Below are positions 17,427 to 26,275 of a stretch of DNA of 64,000 nucleotides, one piece after another; the stretch's first letter is position 1; the number at the start of each line of letters is the position of its first letter. Both the position numbers and the translations under genes were made by a program. Origin of the DNA: Kaistella faecalis (lineage in GTDB: Bacteria; Bacteroidota; Bacteroidia; Flavobacteriales; Weeksellaceae). Where the stretch lies: NCBI RefSeq assembly GCF_019195395.1, contig NZ_CP078067.1, forward strand, positions 496,001 through 560,000, read 5' to 3'. Under the pieces are notes generated by a model that was given only the letters and a program-made list of their open reading frames with translations, was not told the DNA's origin and made no database searches.

Positions 17427-18110
17427 TTACTTTTCAATATGCTTTTCTTCCTTTTTCTTACCGAAGAAGAATTTAACGATGATCGGAACGGTAGTAATCA
17501 GCACGATAATAATAATGATCATCTCCAGATGCGACTTAAGATCGATTCCGAACTGGTCCATGAAAAGCCTGTCGAGATAGTGGCCCGCAAAGATCAGGGA
17601 GAAAGACCACAGGAATGCACCAATGACATTATCGATAAGAAATCTCGTTTTATCCATCTTCACAATTCCCGCAACAATTGGGGTAAAGGTTCGTACTACA
17701 GGGAGAAATCTAGCCATAATTACAGCCAGCGCGCCATGTTCTTCAAAGAAATCATGAGCCTGAAACAGATATTTTTTCTTAAAAAGGAAAGTATCTTCTT
17801 TTTTGTAAAGTGCAGGTCCTGCTTTTCGGCCAAACCAATAGCCAACTTCGTTTCCGATAACTGCTGCAATCGCAATGGCAGTAGCCAAGATAGTGGTGTC
17901 TAAAAAATCACTTCCGGTCGAACCGATAGCCTGGTCCACAATTTCTACAGCATAGATTCCGGATACAAAAAGCAGACTGTCACCCGGCAGAAAAAAACCT
18001 ACAAATAAACCTGTCTCCGCGAAAATAATAAACAAAATGAGCCAGAAACCGCCCATTTTTATGTAAAATTCAGGATTCAGTAAATCCTTCCAACTCTCAA
18101 AATGTTCCAT
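17427..18110 (-). CDS. DedA/VTT family membrane protein
   Basis: Inner-membrane protein of 227 residues in the DedA family, whose members act in membrane lipid (undecaprenyl phosphate or phospholipid) flipping and envelope homeostasis. Visible features are ETGLFVGFFLPGDSLLFVSG (the conserved E and F-PGD), NEVGYWFGRKAGPALYKK, and the arginine motif ARFLPVVRTFTPIVAGIVKM. About five hydrophobic segments are seen, the last at LEMIIIIIVLITTVPIIVKFF, then a lysine-rich tail. It ends against the shared terminator with dnaJ. The closest E. coli relatives are YqjA/YghB-like; exact lipid specificity is unknown. Confidence 0.88.
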   Translation of the reverse strand: MEHFESWKDLLNPEFYIKMGGFWLILFIIFAETGLFVGFFLPGDSLLFVSGIYAVEIVDQAIGSTGSDFLDTTILATAIAIAAVIGNEVGYWFGRKAGPALYKKEDTFLFKKKYLFQAHDFFEEHGALAVIMARFLPVVRTFTPIVAGIVKMDKTRFLIDNVIGAFLWSFSLIFAGHYLDRLFMDQFGIDLKSHLEMIIIIIVLITTVPIIVKFFFGKKKEEKHIEK

Positions 18111-18174
18111 ATTCGCAAAGATAATAAAAGAGCAGTTTTTTACAGATTAATAATCTGTTAAAGTTTCCCAAAAA

Positions 18175-19287
18175 TTACAGTGCAAAATCATCAGTCGTTG
18201 CAGCGGTTCCGTCGGCCATCAGGAATGCTTTAAGGAAAGGAGTCAGGTCACCGTTCATCACCCCATCTACATCAGAGGTTTCGTAACCCGAACGTACGTC
18301 TTTTACCAATTTATACGGATGCATGACGTAATTGCGGATCTGGCTTCCCCATTCGATTTTCATTTTTCCTGCTTCAATTTCGTTTCTTGCCTTCATCCGT
18401 TCTTCAAGTTCCATCTCATAAAGTCTTGAACGTAAAAGCTGCATCGCTTTTTCCTTATTTTGAAGTTGTGACCGGCTTTCTGAGTTTTCAATGATAATTC
18501 CAGTCGGTGCGTGACGCAAACGGACAGCCGTTTCGACCTTGTTTACATTCTGCCCTCCTGCTCCACTCGAACGCATGGTTTCGAAAGAAATATCTGCCGG
18601 ATTGATGTTGATCTCAATAGTATCGTCAACTAAAGGGTAAACATATACGGAAACGAAACTCGTATGTCTTTTTGCATTGGAATCGAAAGGAGAAATCCTT
18701 ACCAGACGGTGTACCCCATTTTCGCCACGCAGATAACCGAAGGCAAATTCGCCGTCGATTTCCAGTGTAACGGTTTTGATTCCGGCAACATCACCTTCCT
18801 GATAATTAAGTTCCCTTAGCTTATAACCTTGTTTTTCTGCCCACATTGTGTACATTCTCATGAGCATTGATGCCCAGTCGCAGGATTCTGTTCCGCCAGC
18901 ACCAGCAGTAATCTGCAGTACCGCCGAAAGTTCGTCGCCTTCGTTGGAGAGCATATTTCTGAATTCCAGATCTTCTATTTTTTCCACTAAAACCGGAAAT
19001 GCCTCATCGAGTTCTTTTTCAGAGTCCGGATCTTCCTTGGCGAAATCCATAAGCACCTGAAGGTCTTCGTAGCGCGTAAAGATCTCCTCATAATCATTCA
19101 CCCACTTCTTCTTGGAACGGAGCTGTTTCATAAAAGCTTCCGCCTCCTTCGGGTTATCCCAAAATTCAGGAGAAACTGTTTTTTCTTCGTCGTTGGTGAT
19201 TTCGATCTGTTTTTTTTCGATCTGAAGATATTTGTACAGATCCTCAATTCTGGATTTGAGGTCTTTAACCTGGTCGCTGTTAATCAT
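18175..19287 (-). CDS. prfB: Peptide chain release factor 2, without the programmed frameshift
   Basis: Class I release factor for UGA and UAA codons. The 370-residue protein has the stop-recognition tripeptide SPF ([12 protein letters not shown]) and the peptidyl-hydrolysis GGQ ([18 protein letters not shown]). The frame is continuous from the ATG at 19287. At the place where many bacteria have CTT TGA C, this gene reads TAT CTT CAG ATC, so the +1 frameshift site and its upstream Shine-Dalgarno-like stimulator are both absent. The -7 box TATTTTTG ends 4 nt before the ATG, so the mRNA is likely leaderless. Confidence 0.95.
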   Translation of the reverse strand: MINSDQVKDLKSRIEDLYKYLQIEKKQIEITNDEEKTVSPEFWDNPKEAEAFMKQLRSKKKWVNDYEEIFTRYEDLQVLMDFAKEDPDSEKELDEAFPVLVEKIEDLEFRNMLSNEGDELSAVLQITAGAGGTESCDWASMLMRMYTMWAEKQGYKLRELNYQEGDVAGIKTVTLEIDGEFAFGYLRGENGVHRLVRISPFDSNAKRHTSFVSVYVYPLVDDTIEININPADISFETMRSSGAGGQNVNKVETAVRLRHAPTGIIIENSESRSQLQNKEKAMQLLRSRLYEMELEERMKARNEIEAGKMKIEWGSQIRNYVMHPYKLVKDVRSGYETSDVDGVMNGDLTPFLKAFLMADGTAATTDDFAL

Positions 19288-19291
19288 AGTG

Positions 19292-19299
19292 CAAAAATA
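19292..19299 (-). promoter_or_regulatory. -7 promoter box of prfB (leaderless start likely)
   Basis: TATTTTTG on the minus strand, followed by CACT and then the ATG at 19287. The same spacing is seen at 6382-6394. Confidence 0.55.
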
Positions 19300-19376
19300 A
19301 GCATTTGGTACTGAAATTTTTCGAAAATCATCTTTAAAGAATGGTTACGCAAACATTTAAGAAATCATATTTTGAA

Positions 19377-20489
19377 TCATTTTACAATCATCTCAGCTAC
19401 GTTCTCCCCTATTTGAGGGGCAAGCGCCACGCCCATTCCTGAAAGCCGGACCGCAACGATCTGCCTTTTGGAGATCGCTTTAACAACTGGAGACTTTTCT
19501 GCTCCCATTGCCATGATCCCACTCCACCGGTGGGTAACCTCAAATTTCTGACCGGGAAGAACTACTGTTCTTATAAAATTTTCCAGATGATTCTGCAGAA
19601 TATCTGTAGTTTCCAGTGTTGAGGTTTCTTCGGTTTCGAAATCCAGATTTCTTGCGCCGCCAAGCAAAATGCGGTTTCCTAAGTTTCTGAAATAATAAAA
19701 CCCTTCATCATAATGGAAAGTGCCTTTGATTTTTAAATTTTCAATGGGTTCTGTAAGCAAAATCTGTCCCCGGGCGGGAACCAAATCAAGATCTTCAACC
19801 AGGTTTTTGGTAAAGGCATTGGTGGCGATGATAAGATTTTCAGTACTGATTTCAAAATTTTCAGTCTTGATGAGAACATGGTCTTCATCTTCAGATATTT
19901 TTGAAACCTCTGTTCCAAAAAGAAATTCGATCCCTAATTGCTGGCACCGTTCGAGAAGCTTCTGAAGCAGCTTTCCGGAATGCAGACTTCCTTCACAGGG
20001 ATTTTCGATGAGATATTCTGAGTTTCCAAAACCAAACTCTTTCAGCTTTTTTTGGTTAAGACTGAATGTTTTTTCTAAACCCGTCACCGGTTTCAGATGG
20101 TAATTAACCTCATCAATTTTCGCTAAAGGGCTATCATTATTAAGTATTTCGTAACCTCCGCAGAGTTCAAAATCAATCTCATCAGGCGTAAAACAATCCT
20201 GAATTTTCTTCAAACCCTGCAACCTCATCTTAACCAGTTCCAGTGTTTTTTCCCAACCCATTTTTTGAGAATCTGCAATAATTTCAGTCAGACTTCCGAA
20301 GCATGCAAAGCCGGCATTCCTGGTGGAAGCTCCTATGGGCACGGAACTGCGCTCCACCACCAAAACAGATTTAACAGGAAATTTCTCCTTCACCGAAATG
20401 GCGGTCCAAAGTCCGGTGAAACCCGCGCCGATAATAATAAGATCGCGTTTTCGGTAAAAAGTTTCGAGTTCCCAGATACTAGAATCCAT
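19377..20489 (-). CDS. FAD-dependent oxidoreductase (DAO/glycine-oxidase-like)
   Basis: Predicted D-amino-acid-oxidase-type flavoenzyme, 370 residues from MDSSIWELETFY. The dinucleotide-binding motif is DLIIIGAGFTGLWTAI, and the second substrate-side features are STRNAGFACFG and, near the end, RWSGIMAMGAEKSPVV and VRLSGMGVALAPQIGE. These place it in the DadA/GlpO/YgaF-like fold with a covalent or tight FAD; the substrate amine is not known. A longer frame opens at a GTG at 20558, but that stretch contains the terminator of the upstream gene, so the ATG at 20489 is preferred. The protein lacks a signal peptide. Confidence 0.82.
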   Translation of the reverse strand: MDSSIWELETFYRKRDLIIIGAGFTGLWTAISVKEKFPVKSVLVVERSSVPIGASTRNAGFACFGSLTEIIADSQKMGWEKTLELVKMRLQGLKKIQDCFTPDEIDFELCGGYEILNNDSPLAKIDEVNYHLKPVTGLEKTFSLNQKKLKEFGFGNSEYLIENPCEGSLHSGKLLQKLLERCQQLGIEFLFGTEVSKISEDEDHVLIKTENFEISTENLIIATNAFTKNLVEDLDLVPARGQILLTEPIENLKIKGTFHYDEGFYYFRNLGNRILLGGARNLDFETEETSTLETTDILQNHLENFIRTVVLPGQKFEVTHRWSGIMAMGAEKSPVVKAISKRQIVAVRLSGMGVALAPQIGENVAEMIVK

Positions 20490-20511
20490 AAAATAATTTC
20501 TCAGGCTAAAA

Positions 20512-20545
20512 GTAAATAAAAAATCCGGAAATAAATTTCCGGATT
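20512..20545 (-). terminator. Terminator after the alpha-glucan phosphorylase-like gene
   Basis: Arms AATCCGGAA (20522-20530) and TTCCGGATT (20537-20545), followed on the minus strand by TTTTTTATTT. Its position inside a longer reading frame supports the 20489 start of the next gene. Confidence 0.85.
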
Positions 20546-20573
20546 CTGTATTTACCACTTAAACATTTTAAGT

Positions 20574-22229
20574 TTATGCGTAGATCTGTTTGTAATACTC
20601 ATCGGCCATCCGGTCGCTGTTGAAGGATTTTTTAACATCTTCCATCGCGTTGTGCTGCACTTTTCTCCATTCATCTGGTCTGTCGTAATACATTGGAAGG
20701 ATTTCATTTTCCAGAACATTGTACAGGTTTTCGAGATCGAAATTATCCTGATCGTACACGCTTGCATTTTTGTAATCCGCCTGAGGCACTACAAAACCGT
20801 TTACACCGTTTTTGGCAAACTCCGGAATCCAGCCGTCATCGGTAGAAAGGTTTATCGATCCGTTCATAGAAGCCGTCATTCCGGAAGTTCCTGACGCTTC
20901 ACGCGGAACTCTCGGGTTATTCAGCCAAAGATCTGATCCCTGTTTCAATGACTTACTCAGCGCAAGTTCGTAACCGGTAAGCACGGCCATATTCTTGTAA
21001 TATTTGCTTTCCTCAACAAGGGTATTGAAAGTAGAAATCGCCGAATAATCCATTGGATAAGGTTTCCCTGCCCAGATGATCTGTACGGGATATTTAGGAT
21101 TATTAAGAAGTCTTTCGAAACGTTCTTTATCGTGAAGAAGCAGGTCTGCTCTCTTGTATCCAGCAAACCTTCTTGCCCACACTATGGTAAAGATATTTGG
21201 ATCAAATAAATTTCCGGTCTGATCGGCTACGATTTTAAATGTTCGCTTTTTCAGGTGCTTTTTTCTGAAATCAAAGAGCATATTATCATTTTCGTCTTTA
21301 GCATCGTACAGCGGTTTATCTGCCCAATATTTAAATTCCTGTGCATTGGTAATGGCTTTGATTTCGCAGATGTTTGAATATTTGCTCCACATTTCGCGGG
21401 AAACTACACCATGCAACTGCGAAACTCCATTTGCTACCCGTGCCATTCTCAGGGCACAGAGGGAATGGTTAAAACGGTCATCAGCCACTCCTTCTATAGA
21501 TTTCACCTCGTTGATGGTGAGTCCTGAGAAGTAAGACATATCGTGACACAGATGAAGATTGTGTTTTTCATTTCCTGCTTCTTCAGGAGTATGGGTAGTG
21601 AATACAAGTTTTTCTTTTACTTTTTCTAAATCACCTCCAAATTTTTTCAGTAAATAGAATGCTGCAGGTAGCCCGTGCGCCTCATTCAGATGGTAAACCT
21701 CTCTTTCAAGATTCATTACATCGAGTAATTTCGCACCGCCTTTACCCAATAGGATGTACTGAGCCAGTTTTGTAGATTCATTAGCATCGTAAAGTCTGTG
21801 GCAGATTGTTTTAGAAATATGATCGTTTTCCGGAACATCGGTAGAAAGGAAAAACATCGGTGCGGTATGGAAGATTTCGGGATCCAGATAATACACCTTT
21901 ACCCAAACCGGTGCAGAGTGAATTTCAATTTGGAATTTGATGCCTGTATCTTCTAAAAAAGAATACATTTTTCTGGTCCATGTTGGCTGCAAAGTCTGGT
22001 CGTGATTTCTGGCCTGGTCGTAATAACCGAATTTCCATAAAATACCGATTCCTACTAAATCCTGCTTCAGGTTATAGGCGCTTCGCATATGGGAGCCTGC
22101 TAAAAATCCGAGTCCGCCGGAATATATTTTAAGTGCCTGATCGATGGCAAATTCCATTGAAAAATAGGCTACCTTTTTAGAATACTCGGGGTTGATACTG
22201 AAAGGCATTGTAAAATTTTTGAAATCCAT
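20574..22229 (-). CDS. Short-form alpha-glucan phosphorylase family protein (GT35) with an altered PLP-lysine site
   Basis: A 551-residue member of the short alpha-glucan phosphorylase group. N-terminal features are KVAYFSMEFAIDQ and YSGGLGFLAGSHMRSA, and the middle has the sugar-phosphate region VWARRFAGYKRADLLL. The block that in active phosphorylases reads EASGT(G/S)xMK, with K holding pyridoxal phosphate, is here PREASGTSGMTASMNG. Residue 452 is Thr (codon ACG) where Lys is expected. The protein may therefore be inactive, use another lysine, or act as a different glycosyltransferase. It has its own promoter (22259-22266) and terminator. No other glycogen gene is in the window. Confidence 0.8.
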   Translation of the reverse strand: MDFKNFTMPFSINPEYSKKVAYFSMEFAIDQALKIYSGGLGFLAGSHMRSAYNLKQDLVGIGILWKFGYYDQARNHDQTLQPTWTRKMYSFLEDTGIKFQIEIHSAPVWVKVYYLDPEIFHTAPMFFLSTDVPENDHISKTICHRLYDANESTKLAQYILLGKGGAKLLDVMNLEREVYHLNEAHGLPAAFYLLKKFGGDLEKVKEKLVFTTHTPEEAGNEKHNLHLCHDMSYFSGLTINEVKSIEGVADDRFNHSLCALRMARVANGVSQLHGVVSREMWSKYSNICEIKAITNAQEFKYWADKPLYDAKDENDNMLFDFRKKHLKKRTFKIVADQTGNLFDPNIFTIVWARRFAGYKRADLLLHDKERFERLLNNPKYPVQIIWAGKPYPMDYSAISTFNTLVEESKYYKNMAVLTGYELALSKSLKQGSDLWLNNPRVPREASGTSGMTASMNGSINLSTDDGWIPEFAKNGVNGFVVPQADYKNASVYDQDNFDLENLYNVLENEILPMYYDRPDEWRKVQHNAMEDVKKSFNSDRMADEYYKQIYA

Positions 22230-22258
22230 AATATCTCTTTTTCATAAAAATTAAGGTG

Positions 22259-22266
22259 CAAAGGTA
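22259..22266 (-). promoter_or_regulatory. -7 promoter box of the phosphorylase-like gene
   Basis: TACCTTTG on the minus strand, a match to TAnnTTTG, about 30 nt upstream of the ATG at 22229. Confidence 0.5.
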
Positions 22267-22325
22267 AATATTTAAATTCCTGCTGAAAATTATTCAGGTT
22301 TAAATTTCCTTTATCCTAATTCTTA

Positions 22326-23207
22326 TCATAGTTCCTTGGATATTACCGGAATCAGGGTGTCGTATCCGTAGAGTATAAATCCTATCGCCGCGATGATTAA
22401 ACCGGCGATAACAATATAAATTAGTGCGAAAAAATAACTAAGAAATATGGACCAAAGCGACCGCAGAATGACATACTTTGCCCCTCGTTCATTGAAAAGC
22501 TGGGTGAGTGAAAAGGTGACCAATCCCCAACATATCAGAAAAAACAGGGCATTGTAGTTACCTGAAAACCGGTTCAGAAAGATAAAAAAAACATACACTG
22601 CAAGCGACTGCCCCGCGAGAAAGAGAAATACCACAAGCCATTCAGGATAATTGAGTCTGTATTTTCTAAATCCCAGAAAAAATCCCCAAGCCGCAATTGG
22701 CAGCATGAGCAGAACGGTAAACGCAAAATGATTACTCAACCATTCAACGATATGTTTAAAATATAAAACGAGTCCTTCGAAATCAACATAATTGGTAAGT
22801 CCTGAAGCCTTCACATCGCCTTTCAGAATTTCGCTGTCGGCAATCTTTTTCTTGGTTTGGTCTTTCAGCAGATACTGAATCAGCGCACATACCGAACCCA
22901 TGATCAGAACGAGCATTACAGGTTTAAAATGTGGCTGGCGTTTCCCTTCTAAATATTCGCGGATTGTATGTCCCGGTCTGGTAAATAATTCCTTTAAGGT
23001 GAAAATAATTCCGCCGTCTACATGAAAGATATTGTGCGGCACCTCATGCAGAAAATAATGAAAGTTCAGGCGGTGGGTATCTGTTCTCTGCCCGCATTCG
23101 TGGCAGAATCTCTGATTCAGCAACAGGTGATGATTGCAGTTTCTGCATCGTTTTTCCGGCTTGATCATGGCATTTGTTTTATCAAAATTAAAAAATTCAT
23201 CCGTCAT
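22326..23207 (-). CDS. DUF3667 zinc-ribbon membrane protein
   Basis: A 293-residue protein of the Bacteroidota DUF3667 family. It begins with a four-Cys zinc ribbon (CRNCNHHLLLNQRFCHECGQ, about residues 21-40). This is followed by the conserved LHEVPHNIFHVDGGIIFTLK and TRPGHTIREYLEGKRQPHFKP, then four to five membrane helices. Function is unknown; the cytoplasmic ribbon suggests metal or protein binding near the membrane. The ATG at 23207 is used, and an internal ATG (MIKPEKRC) 13 codons later is a possible alternative. No operon partner is seen. Confidence 0.82.
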   Translation of the reverse strand: MTDEFFNFDKTNAMIKPEKRCRNCNHHLLLNQRFCHECGQRTDTHRLNFHYFLHEVPHNIFHVDGGIIFTLKELFTRPGHTIREYLEGKRQPHFKPVMLVLIMGSVCALIQYLLKDQTKKKIADSEILKGDVKASGLTNYVDFEGLVLYFKHIVEWLSNHFAFTVLLMLPIAAWGFFLGFRKYRLNYPEWLVVFLFLAGQSLAVYVFFIFLNRFSGNYNALFFLICWGLVTFSLTQLFNERGAKYVILRSLWSIFLSYFFALIYIVIAGLIIAAIGFILYGYDTLIPVISKEL

Positions 23208-23326
23208 CCGCCATTAATTTTCTGAATTATTTAACCAAACCCTTTTTCCAATATAAATAAGAACTATAAATCCTGAGGTTTTGAAATATTTCGTAATTTA
23301 GATTCCCTTCCCTTTAAAAAAATCTC

Positions 23327-23917
23327 ATGAAAGAAATATTCATCAGACGTTTTCTCTACTACAAAGAGCTTGGCGATAAAACCTTTGTTCAGCTGAATGA
23401 TGAACAGCTGCGCTGGCAGCCGAATTCCGAAAGCAATTCTATTGCGGTTATTGTAAAACACCTTTCAGGAAACATGATTTCACGTTGGACAAATTTCCTC
23501 ATTGAAGACGGAGAAAAACCCTGGCGCAACCGGGACACCGAATTCGTCAGTGACATAAAATCCAGAGATCAGATGCTTGAACTTTGGGAAAAAGGATGGG
23601 CAGTGCTTTTCGAAGCATTGAATCAAATCACTGAAAATAATATTCATCAAACTGTTTTTATCCGCGGCGAGAAACATACTGTACTGGATGCAGTGTTGAG
23701 GCAGCTTGCACACTATCCTTACCATATCGGCCAGATCATTTACGTGGCCAAAATCCTTAAGAACGGAGACTGGCAGAATCTTTCCATCCCAAAATCGAAA
23801 TCAGCTGAATACAATACAGAAATGCTGAAAAAACAAAATCCTGACGAAATCCCTCAGAATTCATCCCCTGTATGTTTTGCTCAGGACCCCGAAGTACGCG
23901 ATGAGTTCAAATCCTGA
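23327..23917 (+). CDS. DinB-like DUF1572 protein
   Basis: A 196-residue four-helix-bundle protein of the DinB/YfiT superfamily (DUF1572). The three metal-binding histidines can be placed in VKHLSGNMISRW and LAHYPYHIGQIIYVAKIL. Family members are putative thiol-dependent metalloenzymes of unknown substrate; DNA-damage induction, known for B. subtilis DinB, is not shown for this branch. The gene stands alone between two intergenic gaps. The start MKEIFIRRFLYYKELGD matches how related proteins begin. Confidence 0.82.
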   Translation: MKEIFIRRFLYYKELGDKTFVQLNDEQLRWQPNSESNSIAVIVKHLSGNMISRWTNFLIEDGEKPWRNRDTEFVSDIKSRDQMLELWEKGWAVLFEALNQITENNIHQTVFIRGEKHTVLDAVLRQLAHYPYHIGQIIYVAKILKNGDWQNLSIPKSKSAEYNTEMLKKQNPDEIPQNSSPVCFAQDPEVRDEFKS

Positions 23918-24011
23918 ACTTGTGATAAAAGTCAGCGCTGATATAAATCACTTAAGATGCTTATCACATCAATTTTGTGGTACGTAACTTTACACTACAA
24001 AAATCTAAGTG

Positions 24012-24593
24012 ATGAAACCTCCATTCGAAGATCCCAGTTTAACGCATGTTCTCGAAGACCTTAAAACAAAAAAAAGGCTGAGTTTTGAAGAAATCTGCGA
24101 TTTGCTCTTCACATTCCGGTACAGGGATTTCGATGCGGTTTATAATTTGTCCCACAGAGAAATCGGTCACGAAAATGTCATCAGAATTCCGGTTTTTGAA
24201 GATGAGCCGCTGGCGGTGATTACCATTTGGGGAGGCGACAGCTGCACGGCGATTCACGATCACGGAAGTTACGACGGCAGAATCAAAATCCTGAAAGGAA
24301 GCCTGGGCGTGGTGAATTACCGCGAAAACTCAAACTTCATCGAATTCAATTCCCTGGCTGTTGGCGGCGAAGGCGATGTTTTTACCGAAGAACTCGCAGG
24401 AATTCATTCTATCATCAATAATGAAAACGACATCAGCGTAAGTCTGCACCTTTACCGCAGCGACCAATTGAACCTGGAAGGCGTAAGAATATTCGATACA
24501 GAACACCGCAAAGTGGCTCACCTGTCGCATCTTGCCCAGTCCTGCGCATGGGATCTACCCGAGAATGCGTACACCAAAATCATTCAGATTTAA
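24012..24593 (+). CDS. Cysteine dioxygenase family protein (cupin)
   Basis: Predicted mononuclear non-heme iron dioxygenase of the thiol dioxygenase type, 193 residues. The cupin motif AIHDHGSYDGRIKILKGSLG supplies two histidine iron ligands, and the third is His in LAGIHSIIN, giving a 3-His site. Family members oxidise cysteine or related thiols to sulfinates. The N-terminal segment is helical. An in-frame GTG at 24009 directly precedes the ATG at 24012; the ATG is used. A terminator follows at 24633-24661. The real substrate (cysteine or 3-mercaptopropionate) cannot be read from sequence alone. Confidence 0.82.
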   Translation: MKPPFEDPSLTHVLEDLKTKKRLSFEEICDLLFTFRYRDFDAVYNLSHREIGHENVIRIPVFEDEPLAVITIWGGDSCTAIHDHGSYDGRIKILKGSLGVVNYRENSNFIEFNSLAVGGEGDVFTEELAGIHSIINNENDISVSLHLYRSDQLNLEGVRIFDTEHRKVAHLSHLAQSCAWDLPENAYTKIIQI

Positions 24594-24632
24594 CAACAGA
24601 AAAGTAATTTTTTCATATCTTTTTCATTAGTG

Positions 24633-24661
24633 AAAGCCACAATCTGTTTTGTGGTTTTTTT
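24633..24661 (+). terminator. Rho-independent terminator after the dioxygenase gene
   Basis: Stem AAAGCCACAA/TTGTGGTTTT (one G-U) around TCTGTT with a run of T at 24655-24661. Confidence 0.85.
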
Positions 24662-24681
24662 CTGTCCCACCTCACCCTACA

Positions 24682-24708
24682 TTGGGTTAAAAAAAATGCT
24701 TAAATTTG
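24682..24708 (+). promoter_or_regulatory. Promoter of mtaB
   Basis: TTG at 24682-24684 and TAAATTTG at 24701-24708 with a 16-nt spacer. The transcription start would fall near 24713, leaving a leader of under ten bases before the ATG at 24721. Confidence 0.55.
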
Positions 24709-24720
24709 CAGCTTCATATT

Positions 24721-26070
24721 ATGCAACATTCTACCACCAAAACCGCTGCCTTTCACACTCTTGGCTGCAAATTAAATTTCGCGGAAACCTCTACCATTGC
24801 CCGCCAACTCACCGGCGCCGGTTATGAAAAGGTAAGCTTTGACGAAAAGGCTCACGTATACGTAATCAACACCTGCTCGGTAACAGAAAATGCTGACCGC
24901 GAATGTAAATTTCATGTGAAACGTGCCATGAAAGCGAATCCTGATGGATTGGTGGTGATTCTGGGATGTTATGCACAGCTGAAACCCGAAGAAATTTCAG
25001 CGATTGAAGGCGTAGATCTGGTTTTGGGAGCAAAAGAAAAATTCAATATTCTGAGCTATCTGGATGATCTGCAGAAAACCGAAAATCACGGTTTGATTCA
25101 CTCCTGTGAAATTGACGAAGCCGATTTCTTCATCGGAAGCTATTCTATCGGTGACAGAACCCGGGCTTTTCTTAAAGTTCAGGACGGCTGCGACTATAAA
25201 TGTACGTATTGCACCATTCCTTTAGCAAGAGGAATTTCACGTTCAGACACCATCGAAAATGTGGTGAAAAACGCGAGCGAAATTGCCGGAAAAGGAATTA
25301 AGGAAATTGTACTGACCGGGGTAAATATTGGTGACTATGGAAAAGGTGAATTCGGTAATAAAAAGCACGAACATACTTTTCTGGACTTGATTTCAGAACT
25401 CGATCAGGTGGATGGAATTGAGAGAATCCGTATTTCTTCTATTGAACCGAACCTTCTGAAAGACGAAAGTATCGAGCTGGTTTCTAAAAGCAAAAGATTC
25501 GTTCCGCACTTCCACATTCCTTTACAAAGCGGAAGCGACAATCTGCTGAAAATGATGAAAAGACGTTATTTAACAGGATTATACTCCAACAGGATTAATA
25601 AAATCCGCGATGTAATGCCGGATTCCTGTGTTGGCGTGGATGTGATTGTGGGATTTCCGGGCGAAACGGAAGAGAAGTTTCTCGAAACCTATAACTTCCT
25701 GAACGAACTTCCGATCAGCTATCTACACGTTTTCACCTATTCCGAAAGAGAAAATACGGAAGCTGCTGAAATGCACGGAGCAGTACCGATTCCGGAGCGG
25801 AAAAAACGCAATAAAATGCTCAGAATTCTTTCAGAAAAAAAGAAAATGGCTTTCTACCAGAGCCAGATCGGAAAAACCCTGCCTGTGCTTTGGGAACACG
25901 AAGACAAAGACGGAATCATGTACGGATTTACTGAAAATTATGTACGCGTTCAGAAACCTTATGACGCGCAGTCCGTTAATCAGATTGAGAATTTAAAACT
26001 CAATAAGATTGAGGCCGACGGTACGGTATCTGTAGTTCCTGCTTTCGAGGAATTTCTTGCGAAAATCTAA
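24721..26070 (+). CDS. mtaB: tRNA (t6A37) methylthiotransferase MtaB
   Basis: Radical-SAM enzyme that converts t6A37 to ms2t6A in tRNAs. The 449-residue protein has an N-terminal MTTase domain (FHTLGCKLNFAE, NTCSVTENADREC, ILGCYAQ) with three cysteines for the auxiliary cluster. The radical SAM motif is CDYKCTYCTIPLARG (CxxxCxxC), followed by LTGVNIGDYG, and the TRAM-like C-terminus is reduced (VLWEHEDKDGIMYGFTENYVRV). The frame opens at a TTG inside the -7 box, so the ATG at 24721 (MQHSTTKTAAFHT) is chosen. Its 3' end overlaps a small convergent gene by 4 nt. Confidence 0.93.
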   Translation: MQHSTTKTAAFHTLGCKLNFAETSTIARQLTGAGYEKVSFDEKAHVYVINTCSVTENADRECKFHVKRAMKANPDGLVVILGCYAQLKPEEISAIEGVDLVLGAKEKFNILSYLDDLQKTENHGLIHSCEIDEADFFIGSYSIGDRTRAFLKVQDGCDYKCTYCTIPLARGISRSDTIENVVKNASEIAGKGIKEIVLTGVNIGDYGKGEFGNKKHEHTFLDLISELDQVDGIERIRISSIEPNLLKDESIELVSKSKRFVPHFHIPLQSGSDNLLKMMKRRYLTGLYSNRINKIRDVMPDSCVGVDVIVGFPGETEEKFLETYNFLNELPISYLHVFTYSERENTEAAEMHGAVPIPERKKRNKMLRILSEKKKMAFYQSQIGKTLPVLWEHEDKDGIMYGFTENYVRVQKPYDAQSVNQIENLKLNKIEADGTVSVVPAFEEFLAKI

Positions 26071-26222
26071 TCCTGCACCGGCTGCACATCTCCTGTCGGA
26101 AGTGTTTCGAAGAGATTGGGGAATACAGTAAGCAGTATAAAATAGAATACAATCAGCAGCACGATGACCGCGACAGACACTATAATCAGGGTTGCCGGTT
26201 TATTTCTTTTTGAGGTTTCCAT
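26067..26222 (-). CDS. Small single-pass membrane protein (51 residues)
   Basis: An uninterrupted frame from ATG 26222 (METSKRNKPATLIIVSV) to TAG at 26067-26069. A positively charged N-terminus is followed by one hydrophobic helix (about residues 11-33, IIVSVAVIVLLIVFYFILL) and a short polar tail ending PTGDVQPVQD. This is the layout of a small N-in membrane protein. It overlaps the mtaB stop by 4 nt in convergent orientation. I do not recognise a family. It is too short to be certain, but the composition is coding-like and no other gene occupies the gap. Confidence 0.6.
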   Translation of the reverse strand: METSKRNKPATLIIVSVAVIVLLIVFYFILLTVFPNLFETLPTGDVQPVQD

Positions 26223-26275
26223 AACGATTTATTTAATTGTTTCTGGAAAAGCCATTTTTATGCCATCAGAAATCA

